A stretch of 64,000 nucleotides of DNA from Amycolatopsis thermophila (GCF_030814215.1 NZ_JAUSUT010000001.1:5394001-5458000); one strand, 5' to 3'; counted from the first letter of the stretch, positions 25,257-33,998 are shown. The notes: generated by a model from the letters alone, not told the origin. Program-made: numbers and translations.

Positions 25257-25270
25257 TTCACAAAGTGAAA
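25256..25270. promoter_or_regulatory. Candidate IclR operator 1
   Basis: TTTCACAAAGTGAAA is a perfect 6-3-6 inverted repeat of the kind bound by IclR-family proteins. It overlaps the predicted start site of the leftward operon, whose last gene encodes IclR. Confidence 0.65.
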
Positions 25271-25274
25271 CCAG

Positions 25275-25304
25275 ACTGTGCCGGACGGGTCGTCCCGATG
25301 TCAA
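25275..25304 (-). promoter_or_regulatory. Probable promoter of the leftward transporter/aldolase operon
   Basis: Reading leftward: TTGACA (25304-25299), an 18-bp spacer, then a weak -10 CACAGT (25280-25275). The perfect -35 box and the operators directly downstream support this position. Confidence 0.5.
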
Positions 25305-25408
25305 CGGGCCGATCGTGGCGTTACGCCAGAGAAACATCGCCGGACTTGTGTTTCCGGTCTTGACGCCGTCCGAGCACTCAGTTCATGCTTTGCTCAATAC
25401 GATCTGCG

Positions 25409-25423
25409 TTTCACAATATGAAA
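25409..25423. promoter_or_regulatory. Candidate IclR operator 2
   Basis: TTTCACAATATGAAA is a 6-3-6 inverted repeat with one mismatch and is nearly the same as operator 1, 153 bp away. It lies 25 bp upstream of the binding-protein start and overlaps a possible -10 (CAATAT 25414-25419 with TTGCTC 25390-25395). A second possible -35 is TTGACG 25360-25365. Repression of the rightward operon is the simplest reading. Confidence 0.6.
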
Positions 25424-25448
25424 TTCTGATGCTGAAGGAGGTGGTCCC

Positions 25449-26501
25449 GTGCGCCTCAGGGGACGTCTGGGAACGGCACTGGTGCTGGCCGGTGTGGTGG
25501 GACTGACGACGACGGCTTGTTTCGGCCAGGCGGGCAGTTCCGGCGGGAGCGCGCAGAGCGTCGTCTTCGCCAACACCGGCGGAGCGCTGGCCGAGGTGTT
25601 CAAGCAGAACGCGTACGGCGACCTGTCCGCCAAGGGCATCACGGTGTCCGAGGAATCGCCGAACAACGAGGCGAAGCTGACCGCGATGGTGCAGGGCGGA
25701 AAGCCGACCTGGGACGTCTACTACTCCACGCCGTACACGGCGATCGGCAAGTGCGGCACCCTGTTCGAGAAGATCGACTACAGCAGGATCGACACCAGCG
25801 GGCTCGACCCCGCCCAGATGTCCGAGTGCGGCGTCCCGGTGCTCAACTCCTACTTCGTGCTCGTCTACAACAAGGACAAGTACGGCGCGAACCCGCCGAC
25901 GAGCTGGGCCGACTTCTACGACCCGGCGAAGTTCCCCGGCACGCGCGGCATCATGAACTTCGCCAAGGACGCGGGCATGGAAACCGCGTTGCTGGCCAGT
26001 GGCGTGCCCTCCGACAAGCTCTACCCGCTCGACTACGACAAGGCGTTCGCGACGCTGGACAAGATCCGCTCCGACGTCCGCTTCTACGACACCGGCGCCC
26101 AGCAGACCCAGGCCCTGCAGTCGGGCGAGATCGACATGATGCTGGCCTGGCCCGGACGCGCCTACGACGCGGCCAAGAGCGGGGCCCACCTCGGCGTCGT
26201 GTTCGACAAGCCGCTCAAGTACTTCGACGTGCTCACCATCGTCAAGGGTGCCCCGCACGCCGACGCTGCCTACGCCCTGATCAACGCGCTGCTCGGGCAG
26301 CGCAACCAGCAGGCCATTGTGGACCGCCTGCCCTACGGCGCGGTCAACTCGGCCGTGGGCCGGTCGTCCGACCCGGCCATCGACGCCTTCGTCGCCGACG
26401 ACGCCAAGGCCAAGGGCACCGTGGTGGTGCGGGACAACGACTGGTGGGCCAAGAACCTGGACGAGGCCACGCGACGCTGGACGACGTGGGTGAACGGATG
26501 A
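25449..26501 (+). CDS. ABC transporter substrate-binding lipoprotein, PotD type
   Basis: 350 aa from GTG 25449, with a near-perfect AAGGAGGTGG ribosome-binding site (25435-25444). Lipoprotein signal with TTAC (Cys24). The rest is a PotD/PotF-like periplasmic-binding fold (TWDVYYSTPYTAIG, NSYFVLVYNKDKYG, PTSWADFYDPAKFPG, YGAVNS). It should deliver the substrate to the transporter on the opposite strand; PotD-type proteins usually bind cationic or small polar solutes. Being divergent from its permeases and first in the hydrolase/transketolase operon ties uptake to those enzymes. Confidence 0.92.
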   Translation: MRLRGRLGTALVLAGVVGLTTTACFGQAGSSGGSAQSVVFANTGGALAEVFKQNAYGDLSAKGITVSEESPNNEAKLTAMVQGGKPTWDVYYSTPYTAIGKCGTLFEKIDYSRIDTSGLDPAQMSECGVPVLNSYFVLVYNKDKYGANPPTSWADFYDPAKFPGTRGIMNFAKDAGMETALLASGVPSDKLYPLDYDKAFATLDKIRSDVRFYDTGAQQTQALQSGEIDMMLAWPGRAYDAAKSGAHLGVVFDKPLKYFDVLTIVKGAPHADAAYALINALLGQRNQQAIVDRLPYGAVNSAVGRSSDPAIDAFVADDAKAKGTVVVRDNDWWAKNLDEATRRWTTWVNG

Positions 26502-28678
26502 GACTCGTCGGATACGCCGACCGGTTGTCCGTCCGCGCGGGTGAGCGCGTCGCCTTCCAGCTGAGCACGGACCACGCCGAGGTCCGGCCCGGGATCGTGC
26601 GCCTGCGGCAGCCCGGCTCACCCCGCCACGAGCGCGCACTGGCCGAGGAGCCCGTGGACGCGGACTTGCCCGCAGTCCTCCCGGGACGGTCGCAGACGAC
26701 GACCTCCGGGTCGCACGCCGTGGCGGCCGTCAACCGCGCCCTGGACGAGATCGGCATGGCGGTGTGGTTCCAGCCGACGCTGCCCGGTCCCGATGCCCGA
26801 CCCCTGCTGTCCGTCGGCGACCTCGTGCTCGAGGTGTCCTCGTCCGCGGTGCTGCTGCGGCGCGGCGGACGGGTCGTCGCCGAACTGGCGGCGACGGTCC
26901 GGGAACGCGTCTGGGCGTTCGCGGGCGCCACTGTGGACACATCCGGGGCGGTGCGGCTGTTCCTGCACCGGCGGGACCTGCCGGCGGAATCGGTGCCGGC
27001 GCGCACGGAGCCGGTGCGCGCCGACCACCCGGTGCTGTTGCTGGGCAGCGACGGGCGCGGGACCGCCGGCCTCGGGCACACGTTCAACGGCAAGGTGGCG
27101 CGGCCGGTGGTGTCCGCCACGGCCTGGCCGGAGAGCACCACCGCGGCGCTGGCGGCCGGGGCGAGTCCGCTCGACGTGCTCCCGGGCGGCAGTACCAGTG
27201 TCCTCGACCTCGCCGCCGACCCCGGCGGAACCCGCGTGCCGGACCTGGGCGGCCTGACCTCCGGCGCGGAGATCCGTCACCTGCCCGGCCGGGGCGTGCC
27301 GGGCCCGTTCTGGACCGGCGCGGAGACGGACTTCCGGCGCTCGCCGGCCGAGTTCGACGCCCTGCACCTGCACGACGACGACCTCGCCGACGCCGGGTGG
27401 GAGACCGATCTGACGTGGACGGTGCCCGCCGGCCTGCTCAGCGGTGTCTACGCCCTCAAGGTCACCGCGGGCGAGGACACCGACCGGATCCCGGTCGTCG
27501 TCACCCCGGCGGTGCACACGGCGCCGGTCCTGGTCGTCTTGCCCACCTGGACCTACCTCGCCTACGCGAACTGGCGCACCTACGCCGAGTACGAGGAGGA
27601 ACGCCTCGCCCTCTACGGGGAACGGCGCGGCGTCGACGAGCGGGACCGGTGGCTGGTCGAGCACCCCGAGTTCGGGCGCTCGCTCTACGACGTCCACACC
27701 GACGGCAGCGGCGTGTTCCACTCGACCCGCCGCCGCCCGATCGTCAACCTCCGTCCCGACTACTACACGCCGACGACCCGCGGGTTCCGGCACTTCGCCC
27801 AGGACCTGCAGCTGCTCGCGTGGCTCGACGAACGCGGGGAGAACTACGCGGTCGTGACCGACGACGAGGTCGAGCGCGAGGGAACCGCTCTGCTCAGCCG
27901 CTACCGGGTGGTGCTGACCGGCTCCCACCCCGAGTACTGCTCGGGCGGCATGCTCGACTCCTACCTCGCCTACACCCGCGCCGGGGGACGGCTGATGTAC
28001 CTGGGCGGCAACGGGTTCTACCAGGTCACCGCGCGCCATCCGGGGCATCCGGACGCCATCGAGATCCGCCGCGGGCACGCGGGTGTCGCCACCTGGGTGT
28101 CCGACCCCGGCGAGGAACACCTGTCCGCGACGGGGGAGCGGGGCGGGTTGTGGCGCATGCGCGGCCGCGCGCCGAACGTGCTGGCCGGCGTCGGGTTCAC
28201 CGCCCAGGGGCACGACCGGGCAAGCGGGTACCGCCGCTCGGACGCGAGCACCGACCCGGCCGTGTCGTGGGTGTTCGACGGCGTCAAGGCCGGCGCCGGG
28301 GAGATTTTCGGCGACGAGGGGCCCGGACTGGGCGGCGCCGCCGGCGACGAGCTGGACCGGGCCGACATCGCGCTCGGCACCCCGGACGGCGCGATCGTCC
28401 TGGCCTCCTCGGTGGGACATTCGGCGAAGATCGCCCTGGTACCGGAAGAGACCGACCACGGCTACGCCGCACCGCCACCCGGCATCCACCCCAAGGTCCG
28501 CGCCGACATCGTCCTCTTCGGACGCCCCGGGGGCGGGGCCGTCTTCTCCGTCGGGTCCATCGCCTGGTCGACGGCGATGACCCACGACGACGGCGACAAC
28601 GACACCGCCCGCGTCACGGCGAACGTCCTGGACCGCTTCCGCGACAGCGCGGGGCCCGTCCTCGGCCCCGGCGCGTGA
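26498..28678 (+). CDS. Cytoplasmic N,N-dimethylformamidase large-subunit-like hydrolase
   Basis: 726 aa, close to the 760-odd residues of dimethylformamidase large subunit, no signal peptide. An N-terminal beta domain (about 1-60) and a concanavalin-A-like insert (about 85-230) precede the catalytic region (about 330-725): VLVVLPTWTYLAYANWRTYAEYEEERLALYGERR, RPDYYTPTTRGFRHFAQDLQLL, LTGSHPEYCSGGMLDSYLAYTRAGGRLMYLGGNGFY. Tyr480 in SHPEYCS and nearby Tyr/Glu residues could be the iron ligands, as in the characterised enzyme (two Tyr and one Glu). No small-subunit gene is nearby. It is translationally coupled (ATGA) to the binding protein gene. The natural substrate is unknown; an imported amide is inferred. 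Confidence 0.85.
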   Translation: MRLVGYADRLSVRAGERVAFQLSTDHAEVRPGIVRLRQPGSPRHERALAEEPVDADLPAVLPGRSQTTTSGSHAVAAVNRALDEIGMAVWFQPTLPGPDARPLLSVGDLVLEVSSSAVLLRRGGRVVAELAATVRERVWAFAGATVDTSGAVRLFLHRRDLPAESVPARTEPVRADHPVLLLGSDGRGTAGLGHTFNGKVARPVVSATAWPESTTAALAAGASPLDVLPGGSTSVLDLAADPGGTRVPDLGGLTSGAEIRHLPGRGVPGPFWTGAETDFRRSPAEFDALHLHDDDLADAGWETDLTWTVPAGLLSGVYALKVTAGEDTDRIPVVVTPAVHTAPVLVVLPTWTYLAYANWRTYAEYEEERLALYGERRGVDERDRWLVEHPEFGRSLYDVHTDGSGVFHSTRRRPIVNLRPDYYTPTTRGFRHFAQDLQLLAWLDERGENYAVVTDDEVEREGTALLSRYRVVLTGSHPEYCSGGMLDSYLAYTRAGGRLMYLGGNGFYQVTARHPGHPDAIEIRRGHAGVATWVSDPGEEHLSATGERGGLWRMRGRAPNVLAGVGFTAQGHDRASGYRRSDASTDPAVSWVFDGVKAGAGEIFGDEGPGLGGAAGDELDRADIALGTPDGAIVLASSVGHSAKIALVPEETDHGYAAPPPGIHPKVRADIVLFGRPGGGAVFSVGSIAWSTAMTHDDGDNDTARVTANVLDRFRDSAGPVLGPGA

Positions 28679-28701
28679 ACGCCACGATGGGAGAACGACC
28701 A

Positions 28702-29556
28702 GTGCCACCGACGGCCACCGCCGGCACCGACCTGATCGAACGGCTCAGCGAGCGCGCACGGTTCGTGCGCACCGAAACCGTCCGGCTGACCCGCATCGCC
28801 GGAGCGGGCCACTACAGCGCGGTGTTCTCCTGCGCCGAGCTGTTCAGCGTCCTCTACTACAGCCGGCTCCGGATCGACCCGGCCCGTCCGGACTGGCCCG
28901 GCCGCGACCGGTTCGTGCTCAGCAAGGGCCACGCGGCCATCGGCCTCTACCCGGTGCTGGCCGACCTCGGCTACTTCGACCCGTCCGAACTGGACACCTA
29001 CACCCGGCTGGGCAGCCCGTTCGGCGACCACCCGGACATGAACAAGATCCCCGGGGTCGACTTCTCCTCGGGATCGCTGGGGCACGGGCTGTCGGTGTCG
29101 GTCGGCATGGCGCTGGCCGGACGCCTGTCCTCCCTGGACTACCGCGTGTACTGCATGCTCGGCGACGGCGAACTCGCCGAGGGGCAGGTGTGGGAGGCCG
29201 CGATGGCGGCGAGCCACTTCGGGCTCGGCAACGTCGTGGCGATCGTCGACGCGAACCAGCTCGGGATCGACGGATTCGTCCGCGACGTGATGGCGGCGGA
29301 GCCGATCGAGCAGCGGTTCGCGGCCTTCGGCTGGCAGACCCACCGCGTGGACGGGCACGATCTGCGCGCGCTGCTGGAGGTGTTCGGCGCACTGCCGGAC
29401 CAGGCCGGGCGCCGCCCGCAGGTGATCATCGCCGACACGATCAAGGGCAAGGGCGTGAAACGGATGGAGCTCAGCCCGGACTGGCACGTCGGCAACCTCG
29501 CCGGGGCCGACTACGACGACGTGATGGCCGAACTCGGCCGCGGGGAGGGCTCGTGA
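28702..29556 (+). CDS. Transketolase N-terminal subunit
   Basis: 284 aa from GTG 28702, chosen because GGGAG lies 8 nt upstream; ATG 28687 in frame is an alternative. It contains the thiamine-diphosphate pyrophosphate domain: LSKGHAAIGLYPVL, GSLGHGLSVSVGMALAG and the GDG...N motif (GDGELAEGQVWE ... VDANQ). It is one half of a split transketolase; the other half follows with a 4-nt overlap. Split transketolases are common in secondary sugar pathways, for example the sulfoquinovose transketolase route. Donor and acceptor here are unknown. Confidence 0.93.
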   Translation: MPPTATAGTDLIERLSERARFVRTETVRLTRIAGAGHYSAVFSCAELFSVLYYSRLRIDPARPDWPGRDRFVLSKGHAAIGLYPVLADLGYFDPSELDTYTRLGSPFGDHPDMNKIPGVDFSSGSLGHGLSVSVGMALAGRLSSLDYRVYCMLGDGELAEGQVWEAAMAASHFGLGNVVAIVDANQLGIDGFVRDVMAAEPIEQRFAAFGWQTHRVDGHDLRALLEVFGALPDQAGRRPQVIIADTIKGKGVKRMELSPDWHVGNLAGADYDDVMAELGRGEGS

Positions 29557-30584
29557 CCACGCAGGCGCAGGACCAGTCCGAGATCTTCAACGGCACGGCC
29601 GCCGTCGGGTTCAAGGACGCGCGCTCGGCGGACGGCACCGACACCAGGGCGATCCCGGCCTTCGTGTTCGGCGAGGAACTGGCGGCCCTCGCGGACAGCG
29701 ACCCCCGGGTCGTCGTGCTGACCGCCGACCTGGGCCGGTCCAACCGCGCACTGGACTTCGCCGCCCGCCACCCGGACCGGTTCGTCAACGTCGGCATCGC
29801 CGAGAAGAACATGGTCACCATCGCGGCGGGGATGGCCTCGTGCGGGTACGTGCCGTTCGCGGCCACCTTCGGGTCGTTCGCCGCCCTGCTGTGCGCCGAG
29901 CAGATCCGCACCGACTGCGCCTACCCCGGCCTGCCGGTGCGGATCGTGGGGCACCACTCCGGCATGTCGATGGGCTTCTACGGGACCAGCCACCACAGCC
30001 TCGAAGACCTCGGCATGATGCGGACGATCGCCGGCCTCACCGTCGTCTGCGCCACCGACGCCCACCACCTGCGGGCGCTGCTGCGCCTGTCCCTGCACCA
30101 CCCCGGCGCGATGTACCTGCGCCTGGGGCGCGGCCGGGATCCGCAGGTCTACGACGCGGTACCGGACCTCGTGCCCGGGCGCGCCGTGACCCTGCGGGAC
30201 GGGGACGACCTGACGATCATCGCCACCGGCTCCGAAACGCACCCCGCGCTGGAGGCCGCCGCGATCCTCGCGGAACGGGGCGTTTCGGCCCGGGTGCTCG
30301 ACATGTGGACCATCTCGCCGCTCGACCGCGACGCCGTCCGCGCCGCGGCCGCGGAGACCGGCGCCATCCTCACCGTCGAGGAGGGCAACGTCACTGGCGG
30401 CCTCGGCAGCGCGGTGGCGGAGGTGCTCGCCGACGCCGGGGTCTCCGTTCCGCTGCGCCGGCACGGGGTACCGGACGAGCACGTGCCGGTCGGGCCGCCC
30501 GCCGCGCTCTACGCGCACTACCAGCTCGACGCGCCCGGTATCGCCGCGGTCGCCCAGGACCTGTTGAAGGGGAGTCAAGCATGA
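29553..30584 (+). CDS. Transketolase C-terminal subunit
   Basis: 343 aa from GTG 29553. The pyrimidine-binding domain has the catalytic Glu in FVNVGIAEKNMV; the C-terminal transketolase domain begins near 210 (LTIIATGSETHPALEAAAIL) and includes VTVEEGNVTGGLGSAVAE-type sequence (LTVEEGNVTGGLGSAVAE). A 25-residue N-terminal extension before the fold is slightly longer than usual. It pairs with the preceding subunit and overlaps the aminotransferase gene by 4 nt. Confidence 0.93.
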   Translation: MTTQAQDQSEIFNGTAAVGFKDARSADGTDTRAIPAFVFGEELAALADSDPRVVVLTADLGRSNRALDFAARHPDRFVNVGIAEKNMVTIAAGMASCGYVPFAATFGSFAALLCAEQIRTDCAYPGLPVRIVGHHSGMSMGFYGTSHHSLEDLGMMRTIAGLTVVCATDAHHLRALLRLSLHHPGAMYLRLGRGRDPQVYDAVPDLVPGRAVTLRDGDDLTIIATGSETHPALEAAAILAERGVSARVLDMWTISPLDRDAVRAAAAETGAILTVEEGNVTGGLGSAVAEVLADAGVSVPLRRHGVPDEHVPVGPPAALYAHYQLDAPGIAAVAQDLLKGSQA

Positions 30585-31825
30585 CCACCGCACCTGTCGT
30601 CACGCTCGGGGAGCGCGAGCTCGCCCTGCGGGCCCGCGCCCGCCGGGTCATCCCCGGCGGCATGTACGGCCACATGCGGGTGGAGGCGTTCAGCGCCGCC
30701 CATCCCCAGTTCATGGTCTCCGGCGACGGCTGCCGCGTGACCGACGCCGACGGCCGGGAGTACTTCGACCTCATGTGCGGATGGGGGCCGGTCGTGCTGG
30801 GGCACCGGCACCCCGGTGTCACGGCCGCGATCCTGGACCAGCTCGAGCGGGGCGACTGCCTGGACGGCACGAGCCCGGTCGCGGTCGAGTACGCCGAACT
30901 GCTCGTGGACACCGTGCCCGCCGCGGACTGGGCGATGTTCTGCAAGAACGGCACCGACGCCACCACCACGTGCGTCACGACCGCGCGGGCGGCCACCGGC
31001 CGGCGCAAGGTCCTGGTCGCGAACGGCGCCTACCACGGTGCGGTGCCGTGGTGTTCGCTGCGCGGGGAAGGCGTGACCGCGGAGGACCAGGCCCACCTCG
31101 TCCACTACGAGTACAACGACCTGGCTTCCGCCGAGCGGGCCGCGGCGGAAGCCGGGGACGACCTGGCCGCCGTCCTGGTCTGCCCCATGCGGCACGACGT
31201 CCGGCGCGACCAGGAGCTGGCCGACCCCGCCTTCGCCCGCGGACTGCGCGCGCTGGCCGACCGGACCGGCGCGGTGCTGATCCTCGACGACGTGCGCTGC
31301 GGGCACCGCCTGGATCTCGGGGGCAGCTGGGAACCGCTGGGCGTGCGGCCCGACCTCACCGCGTGGTCCAAGGCGCTGGCCAACGGCCAGCCCCTCGGCG
31401 CCGTCACCGGGATCGAGTCGTTGCGCGACGCCGCGCGGCGGATCTACGTCACCGGATCGTTCTGGTACGCGGCCGTGCCGCTCGCCGCCGGGCTGGCCAC
31501 CCTGCGCGAGCTCCGGAAGGGCCGGGCACTGCCCGACATGCTGCGCACCGGCACCCGGCTGCGCGACGGGCTGGCGGCGCAGGCCGCCGCGCACGGTTAC
31601 CGGATCCGCCAGAGCGGACCCGTGCAGATGCCGGTGCTGTACTTCGACGGCGACGACGACCTGAGCCTGGGCACCGCGTGGGCGGAGGCCGCGGCCCGGC
31701 ACGGCGTGTACCTGCACCCGTGGCACAACTGGTTCCTCTCCGCCGCCCACACCGACGCCGACATCGACGGCATCCTGGAGCGCACGGACGACGCGTTCAC
31801 GGAGGTGCGCCGCGGGGGCCGGTGA
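30581..31825 (+). CDS. Class III PLP aminotransferase (glutamate-1-semialdehyde aminomutase-like)
   Basis: 414 aa. PLP-binding Lys264 lies in LTAWSKALANGQPLGA; Asp236 (LILDDVRCG) would contact the pyridine nitrogen; VIPGGMYGH at the N-terminus and KNGTDATTTCVTTARAATGR are typical of the GSA-aminomutase-like branch. It is not the haem-pathway enzyme: the usual DEVMTGFR block is DDVRCGHRL here and the context is catabolic. Transamination or removal of an amino group from an amino-sugar-like or amino-alcohol compound is plausible. Last gene of the rightward operon. Confidence 0.9.
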   Translation: MTTAPVVTLGERELALRARARRVIPGGMYGHMRVEAFSAAHPQFMVSGDGCRVTDADGREYFDLMCGWGPVVLGHRHPGVTAAILDQLERGDCLDGTSPVAVEYAELLVDTVPAADWAMFCKNGTDATTTCVTTARAATGRRKVLVANGAYHGAVPWCSLRGEGVTAEDQAHLVHYEYNDLASAERAAAEAGDDLAAVLVCPMRHDVRRDQELADPAFARGLRALADRTGAVLILDDVRCGHRLDLGGSWEPLGVRPDLTAWSKALANGQPLGAVTGIESLRDAARRIYVTGSFWYAAVPLAAGLATLRELRKGRALPDMLRTGTRLRDGLAAQAAAHGYRIRQSGPVQMPVLYFDGDDDLSLGTAWAEAAARHGVYLHPWHNWFLSAAHTDADIDGILERTDDAFTEVRRGGR

Positions 31826-31947
31826 CGGACGCGCGCCGGGAAGTGTCGTGAACGCGCATCGCGGGCACTCCGTCACCGTCGCCGTGCTCGCCGGCCGGTG
31901 TACCACGCGGTCGCCGCCGGCCTGCTGTTCGCGTGAAGGGGTGTTCG

Positions 31948-33102
31948 GTGAGGCATCGTGCTCTGGTTCCGCTCCTGCTGGCCGGCGCGCTCGTCGCCGC
32001 GTGCACGTCCGCCCCGGCGCCGGACGCACCGCCGCCGTCCTCGCCGACGAGCCGGGCCACGGCCGCGCTCCCCGGCATGCCCCCGGTGTCCGACCCGCAC
32101 AACATCGACAGTGACGCGGGCGCGGACATGCTGTCGCCGGCCGCCAGGGCCGCACGGCCGCTGGTCTACGTCCCGCACGACCGCTCGGGTGATGTCTGGG
32201 TGATCGATCCCGCCACCTTCGCCGTGGTCGGCAGGTACCCGGCGGGCCGGGAGATCCAGCACGTCGTACCGGCCTACGACATGACCACCCTCTATGCCAC
32301 CGACGACAAGGGTGGCCACCTGGTGCCCTTCGACCCCCGCACCGGGCTGCCCGGCGCGCCGATCCCGGTGACCGAGCCCTACAACATGTACTTCACCCCC
32401 GACGGCGCCTACGCGATCTCGGTCGCCGAGGGGCGGCGCCAGCTCGTCTGGTACGACCCGCACACCTGGGCGCAGCGCGACGTCACCCCGGTACCCGGCT
32501 GCGCCGGGGTCGACCACGCCGAATTCTCCGCCGACGGCCGCATCGCGGTGTTCACGTGCGAGTTCGCCGGCGCGGTCACCGTCGTCGACGTGGCCTCCCA
32601 CCGGGTGCTGCGCACGGTCCCGATGCCGCAACGGCACACCCGCATGGGTCCGCAGGACATCAAGCTGGCCCCGGACGGGTCGGTGTACTACATCGCGGAC
32701 TCCGACGCGAACGGCGTGTGGGTGCTCGACGGCGCGGCCACGACGGTGCTGCGGTTCATCCCGACCGGGATGGGCGCACACGGCCTCTACCTCTCGCGCG
32801 ACGCGCGGCAGCTCTACGTCACGAACCGGCACGAAGGCACCATCAGCGTCCTCGACGCCTACACCGGCGCCGCCGTGACCACGTGGCGCCTGCCCGGGGG
32901 TGGCAGCCCGGACATGGGCAACGTGACCGCCGACGGCAGCCGGCTGTGGGTCTCCGGCCGCTACGACCGGGTGGTGTACGTGATCTCGACCCAGGACGGT
33001 TCGCTGATCCGGAAGATCCCGGTCGGCGACGAACCGCACGGCCTGTGCGTGTGGCCGCAGCCGGGCCGCTATTCGATCGGGCACACGGGTATCACCCGCT
33101 GA
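31948..33102 (+). CDS. Beta-propeller (YncE-like) lipoprotein
   Basis: 384 aa from GTG 31948, which has AAGGGG 7 nt upstream; GTG 31933 is a weaker in-frame alternative. Lipobox LVAAC (Cys19), then a Pro/Ser linker and repeated YVTN-type blades (PLVYVPHDRSGDVWVIDPATF, LYVTNRHEGTISVLDAYTG, VWVSGRYDRVVYVIS-like). It is probably an extracytoplasmic lactonase-like or binding propeller of unknown ligand. Its last 34 bp overlap the convergent beta-lactamase-like gene. Confidence 0.85.
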   Translation: MRHRALVPLLLAGALVAACTSAPAPDAPPPSSPTSRATAALPGMPPVSDPHNIDSDAGADMLSPAARAARPLVYVPHDRSGDVWVIDPATFAVVGRYPAGREIQHVVPAYDMTTLYATDDKGGHLVPFDPRTGLPGAPIPVTEPYNMYFTPDGAYAISVAEGRRQLVWYDPHTWAQRDVTPVPGCAGVDHAEFSADGRIAVFTCEFAGAVTVVDVASHRVLRTVPMPQRHTRMGPQDIKLAPDGSVYYIADSDANGVWVLDGAATTVLRFIPTGMGAHGLYLSRDARQLYVTNRHEGTISVLDAYTGAAVTTWRLPGGGSPDMGNVTADGSRLWVSGRYDRVVYVISTQDGSLIRKIPVGDEPHGLCVWPQPGRYSIGHTGITR

Positions 33103-33998
33103 GCCGACCCCCCGGTGCTCGTGATCCCCGGCGCGACGGCGCGGGCGAGCGACTCGGTCAGCTGGATCCCGTCCGCCAGGGAGCCGTCGTGCTGGGTCAG
33201 CACCGCCAGCACGACCTGCTGTCCGTGGGAGGTGACGATCCCGACGCTGCCGATGGCCCAGAGACCGTCGTCGTCGTCGATGGGCAGCCACCCGTCCTTC
33301 AGCGCCGTGGCGGTGCCGGGGTCGGCGATGGCGCTGATCCCCCAGGTCTGGTCGGCTTCGACCGCGCGCAGGAGTCCGAGCGCGAAGGACTGGGCGGCCG
33401 GAGCCAGGGGACCGGGCGTGACGAGGTCGCGCAGCAGGGCCACCTGGTCGTCGGCGGTGGTGGTGGTCAAGCCCCAGTACCCGGCTTCGTCCGGCTGGGT
33501 GGCGGCGGCTCCGAGGCGGCTGTTGGCCGCACGCAGCCCGTCCGCGCCACCGACCTCGTTCCACAGCCACGTGGCCGCGTCGTTGTCGCTGTTCTCGATC
33601 ATCGCCGTGGCCTGCGCGGTCTCGTCCTCCCCGGGCAGCCGGCCGGAGTCCTGCCGTTGCAGGAGGAGGGCTTCCAGGATGTCGAGCTTGACCACGCTGG
33701 CGGTGCGGACCGTCGTGGTGGCGTCGTGCCGGTAACTCCGCGCGGTCGTCACGTTCTGGGCGGCGAGCGAGACGCTGTCCGGCGGCAGCCCGGTGAGCAG
33801 GCGGCCGACCGCGGTGTCGCCCGCCGCGACGGCGTGCGGTGCCGGCGCGGTGGTCGTGGCGGCGTCATGGGTCGCCTGGGGTGGGACGGTCACCGCGACG
33901 ACGACGGCCGCCACCGCGACGGCCCGGTGCGTCCACCGGCCCGGCCGGTGGCGCGGCGCGGCTCGCACCGTGGCGTGGGGTGGGGGAGGAAGACGCAC
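33069..33998 (-). CDS. Class A beta-lactamase-like serine hydrolase
   Basis: 309 aa from GTG 33998. A long basic N-region, a hydrophobic segment (about 25-38) and a Thr/Ala linker suggest export. Catalytic signatures: SVVK at 101-104 (SxxK), SDN at 137-139 and KDG in place of KTG near residue 244. The Glu166 (ExxLN) element of true class A enzymes is not clear, so it may be a penicillin-interacting or lipoprotein-type homologue rather than a resistance enzyme. No ampR-like regulator is adjacent. Confidence 0.82.
   Translation of the reverse strand: MRLPPPPHATVRAAPRHRPGRWTHRAVAVAAVVVAVTVPPQATHDAATTTAPAPHAVAAGDTAVGRLLTGLPPDSVSLAAQNVTTARSYRHDATTTVRTASVVKLDILEALLLQRQDSGRLPGEDETAQATAMIENSDNDAATWLWNEVGGADGLRAANSRLGAAATQPDEAGYWGLTTTTADDQVALLRDLVTPGPLAPAAQSFALGLLRAVEADQTWGISAIADPGTATALKDGWLPIDDDDGLWAIGSVGIVTSHGQQVVLAVLTQHDGSLADGIQLTESLARAVAPGITSTGGSAQRVIPVCPIE

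Noticed and set aside
26764..28701. Rightward frame giving an N-terminal extension of more than 600 residues to the transketolase subunit
   Set aside because: It is the +1 shadow of the dimethylformamidase-like gene; transketolase homology starts only after 28702.
30581..31825. Assignment as haem-pathway glutamate-1-semialdehyde aminomutase (hemL)
   Set aside because: The DEV(M)TGFR block is changed and the gene sits in a catabolic transport operon with no tetrapyrrole genes.
31826..31947. Possible small gene or RNA between the aminotransferase and the propeller lipoprotein
   Set aside because: Only a 9-codon frame and no strong hairpin or promoter were found; nothing supportable is there.
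33069..33998. Antibiotic-resistance beta-lactamase
   Set aside because: SxxK, SDN and a KTG-like KDG are present, but the class A Glu166 motif is not evident and the context gives no support for resistance.
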